Positions 6,413-8,117 of a stretch of DNA of 8,117 nucleotides are shown here, piece by piece. Below the pieces are notes generated by a model. The model was given only the letters and a program-made list of their open reading frames with translations, was not told the DNA's origin and ran no database searches. The stretch spans positions 1 through 8,117 of the forward strand of contig CAMDBK010000126.1 of NCBI GenBank assembly GCA_945889235.1, in the 5' to 3' direction. The position numbers and the translations under genes were made by a program. How positions within the stretch are numbered: the stretch's first letter is position 1; every line of letters starts with the position of its first letter. The DNA is from Chitinophaga pinensis. GTDB lineage: Bacteria > Bacteroidota > Bacteroidia > SXHM01.

Positions 6413-6865
6413 ATGAGAGTTGTAATACAACGTGTGTCAAAAGCTTCAGTAGAAATTAATGGAAGCATTAAAAGTGAAACAGGTAAAGGTTTACTTGTGT
6501 TGCTTGGCATTGAAGAAGCAGATAATACAGAAGATATAGAATGGCTTTGCGGAAAAATATGCAGACTAAGAATATTTGGTGATGAGAAAGGTGTAATGAA
6601 TTTAAGTGTACAGGAAATAAACGGAGAAATACTTTTTATCAGCCAGTTTACTCTTCATGCTTCAACTAAAAAAGGGAACCGTCCATCTTATATTAAAGCT
6701 GCAAAACCTGATATAGCGATACCTCTTTACGAATCATTTATTACTTATTTGGAAAAGGAATTTGGAAAGCCTGTTAAAACCGGAGAGTTTGGTGCAGATA
6801 TGAAAGTAAGCCTGATTAATGACGGGCCGGTTACTATTATTATCGATTCAAAAAACAGGGAATAA
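6413..6865 (+). CDS. dtd: D-aminoacyl-tRNA deacylase
   Basis: Dtd hydrolyses D-aminoacyl-tRNA (and Gly-tRNA-Ala), keeping D-residues out of translation. It is a homodimeric cytoplasmic enzyme whose active site is made by two motifs across the dimer interface. Both are present: SQFTLHAS (77-84, family form SQFTL) and NDGPVT (136-141, the Gly-cisPro motif). The N-terminus MRVVIQRVSKASVEI is typical, and 150 residues is the normal length. The frame extends upstream to a TTG at 6404, but that TTG is part of the -7 promoter box and the conserved N-terminus starts at the ATG at 6413, so the latter is chosen. There is no Shine-Dalgarno and almost no room for a leader. menG follows after 29 bp. Confidence 0.97.
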   Translation: MRVVIQRVSKASVEINGSIKSETGKGLLVLLGIEEADNTEDIEWLCGKICRLRIFGDEKGVMNLSVQEINGEILFISQFTLHASTKKGNRPSYIKAAKPDIAIPLYESFITYLEKEFGKPVKTGEFGADMKVSLINDGPVTIIIDSKNRE

Positions 6866-6869
6866 AGCA

Positions 6870-6877
6870 TATCTTTG
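6870..6877 (+). promoter_or_regulatory. Bacteroidota -7 promoter box for menG
   Basis: TATCTTTG followed by CA is an exact TAnnTTTG match in the 29-bp gap between dtd and menG, ending 17 bases before the menG ATG at 6895. No TTG is present at the expected -33 distance, which falls inside the end of dtd. menG may therefore have its own promoter as well as read-through from dtd. Confidence 0.5.
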
Positions 6878-6894
6878 CATTCCTTTTGAAAAAA

Positions 6895-7620
6895 ATGACA
6901 GTAACACCCTATAAAACAGTAGCAGGAAAGAAAGAGCAGGTTGCCGAAATGTTCAACAACATTTCTCCAAGCTACGACTTTTTAAATCATTTTCTTTCGC
7001 TGGGAATTGATGTGTTATGGAGAAAGAAAACTATCGCCTTTTTAAAAGATCAGCATCCCAAAACTATTCTTGATATAGCCACAGGAACGGGTGATTTAGC
7101 TATTGAAGCCATGAGTTTGAATCCTGATAAAATAACAGGAGTGGATATTTCAGAAGGCATGCTGGAAGTTGGCAGAAAGAAAATTCTAAAAAGAAATCTG
7201 CAAAGTAAAATTGAGCTTTTAACAGGTGATTCAGAAAATCTTTCATTCAAGGACAATAATTTTGATGCTGTTACCGTTTCATTTGGTGTGCGCAATTTTG
7301 AAAACCTTGAAAAAGGCCTTACAGATATTTACAGAGTTCTTAAACCCGGAGGCACTTTTGTTGTACTTGAGTTTTCAAAACCCGTAACATTCCCGGTGAA
7401 GCAACTGTATAACTTCTACTTTAACAGCATTTTACCTTTCTTCGGAAAGCTTATTTCAAAAGATAATTCGGCATATACTTATTTACCAGAATCTGTAAAA
7501 TCATTCCCTGATGGAGAAAACTTTACCCGACTTTTAATTAAAACAGGATTTAGCGCTACCAAAATGAAACCACTTACTTTTGGTATTGCAACAATTTATG
7601 TGGGTAAAAAAACAGGTTAA
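6895..7620 (+). CDS. menG: Demethylmenaquinone methyltransferase (MenG/UbiE)
   Basis: This 241-residue SAM-dependent class I methyltransferase catalyses the last C-methylation in quinone synthesis. In Bacteroidota, which use menaquinone, that means demethylmenaquinone to menaquinone, so menG is preferred over the older name ubiE. Motif I for SAM binding is LDIATGTGDLAI (59-70), with GVDISEGML (82-90) after it. Family signatures are VSFGVRNFENLEKGLTDIYRVLKPGG (128-153) and YLPESVKSFPDGENF (196-210). The N-terminal VAEMFNNISPSYDFLNHFLSLGIDVLWRK also matches. A TTG at 6886 would add three residues (MKK), but the ATG at 6895 gives the usual MTVTPY-type Bacteroidota start. No Shine-Dalgarno. porT follows after 37 bp, a gene order I recall as common in this phylum. 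Confidence 0.96.
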   Translation: MTVTPYKTVAGKKEQVAEMFNNISPSYDFLNHFLSLGIDVLWRKKTIAFLKDQHPKTILDIATGTGDLAIEAMSLNPDKITGVDISEGMLEVGRKKILKRNLQSKIELLTGDSENLSFKDNNFDAVTVSFGVRNFENLEKGLTDIYRVLKPGGTFVVLEFSKPVTFPVKQLYNFYFNSILPFFGKLISKDNSAYTYLPESVKSFPDGENFTRLLIKTGFSATKMKPLTFGIATIYVGKKTG

Positions 7621-7657
7621 ACCAAGTGTAACCTCACACCTGAGATTTCTATTGTTC

Positions 7658-8117
7658 ATGCGGATTATACTATCTGTACTGCTATTGTTTTGCCTTTTTC
7701 CTGAGCATACAACTGCTCAGGTATTTGACCGAAAATTCGCAGGTAGCACACAAAAAAGATTGCCAAAATACGACCGTCAACGTCTGCACTTTGGCTTTAC
7801 ACTGGGAATGAACAGCACAACATTTGCAGTCCGCAATGTTGAAAATATTCAGCAATATGATTCTGTATTTGTTATTGAACCCCAACCGCAAGTGGGTTTT
7901 AACCTTGGAATTATTACCGACTTAAGGATAGGACAGCATTTTGACCTGCGCTTTATTCCTGACCTTTCGTTTGCCGACCGCAGATTGAAATATACCCTTA
8001 GTACATTTGATACGCTTGGTCATCCTGTTGAGAGAAGTGTAGAACAAAAATTGGAGTCAGTATTAATTGAATTCCCGCTTTCACTGAAATTTAAATCGGT
8101 GAGAATTAATGACGGAA
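7658..8117 (+). CDS. porT: PorT-family outer-membrane protein, type IX secretion (3' end cut by window edge)
   Basis: An open frame begins at ATG 7658 and runs 153 codons off the right edge. It opens with a signal peptide (MRIILSVLLLFCLFPEHTTA, probably cleaved before Q21). The mature part is beta-barrel-like, with alternating strands: LHFGFTLGMNSTTFAV, QPQVGFNLGIITDLRIG, and HFDLRFIPDLSFADRRLKYTL. The last is the most PorT-like segment, followed by VLIEFPLSLKFKS. PorT is needed for type IX secretion and for gliding in many Bacteroidota, and is usually about 220-250 residues, so roughly two thirds is visible. Position directly after menG supports the call. No Shine-Dalgarno or clear -7 box is seen in the 37-bp gap, so read-through from menG is likely. 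A generic outer-membrane beta-barrel protein is the alternative. Confidence 0.85.
   Translation, partial: MRIILSVLLLFCLFPEHTTAQVFDRKFAGSTQKRLPKYDRQRLHFGFTLGMNSTTFAVRNVENIQQYDSVFVIEPQPQVGFNLGIITDLRIGQHFDLRFIPDLSFADRRLKYTLSTFDTLGHPVERSVEQKLESVLIEFPLSLKFKSVRINDG

Noticed and set aside
7682..7891. Minus-strand ORF of 69 codons at the right end
   Set aside because: It is antisense to porT, whose signal peptide and barrel strands are convincing in the plus frame.
1..8117. A new defence, mobile or biosynthetic system
   Set aside because: All large frames are core functions or single exported proteins. No transposase, integrase, nuclease, toxin-antitoxin pair, repeat array or tRNA was seen on either strand.

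Overview
The window looks like ordinary chromosomal core DNA from a member of the Bacteroidota, probably an environmental Sphingobacteriia/Chitinophagia/Cytophagia-type lineage. The evidence is the gene content (PorT of the type IX secretion system next to the menaquinone methyltransferase, a secreted DUF4476 protein, a Bacteroidota-type Rel with an RMRD motif), the AT-rich composition, the near absence of Shine-Dalgarno sequences, and -7 boxes of the Bacteroidota form TAnnTTTG just upstream of several starts. The genus cannot be fixed from this sequence.

Layout, left to right. Positions 3-179 hold the last 58 codons of an unrecognised plus-strand gene. Then come apaG (253-639, +), a 70-bp palindromic intergenic repeat (647-716) and a DAO-family FAD oxidoreductase (725-1858, +). 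These converge on a minus-strand pair, rel (2462-4702) followed by smpB (1987-2460), whose stop and start are one base apart. Next is a divergent pair of secreted proteins: an unrecognised 208-residue exported protein with two similar halves (4894-5520, -) and a DUF4476 protein (5653-6339, +). The latter has the only strong Shine-Dalgarno in the window and ends at a strong intrinsic terminator. Finally dtd (6413-6865), menG/ubiE (6895-7620) and porT (7658 to the window edge) lie head to tail on the plus strand.

Functionally, rel and smpB link the (p)ppGpp stringent response with rescue of stalled ribosomes, and dtd is also translation quality control. menG completes menaquinone synthesis and porT belongs to the secretion machinery of the outer membrane. 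The two secreted proteins between these blocks are the least understood genes here.

I find no mobile element, CRISPR array, tRNA, rRNA, phage gene or defence system, and nothing that looks like a new multi-gene system. The points most worth a second look are the palindromic repeat that creates a false N-terminal extension, the fused terminator/promoter that predicts a leaderless or nearly leaderless dtd mRNA, the rel-smpB junction, the internally duplicated secreted protein, and the DUF4476 leader with competing hairpins before its strong ribosome binding site. Several starts given here are downstream of the longest possible ORF start; the reasons are in the entries.
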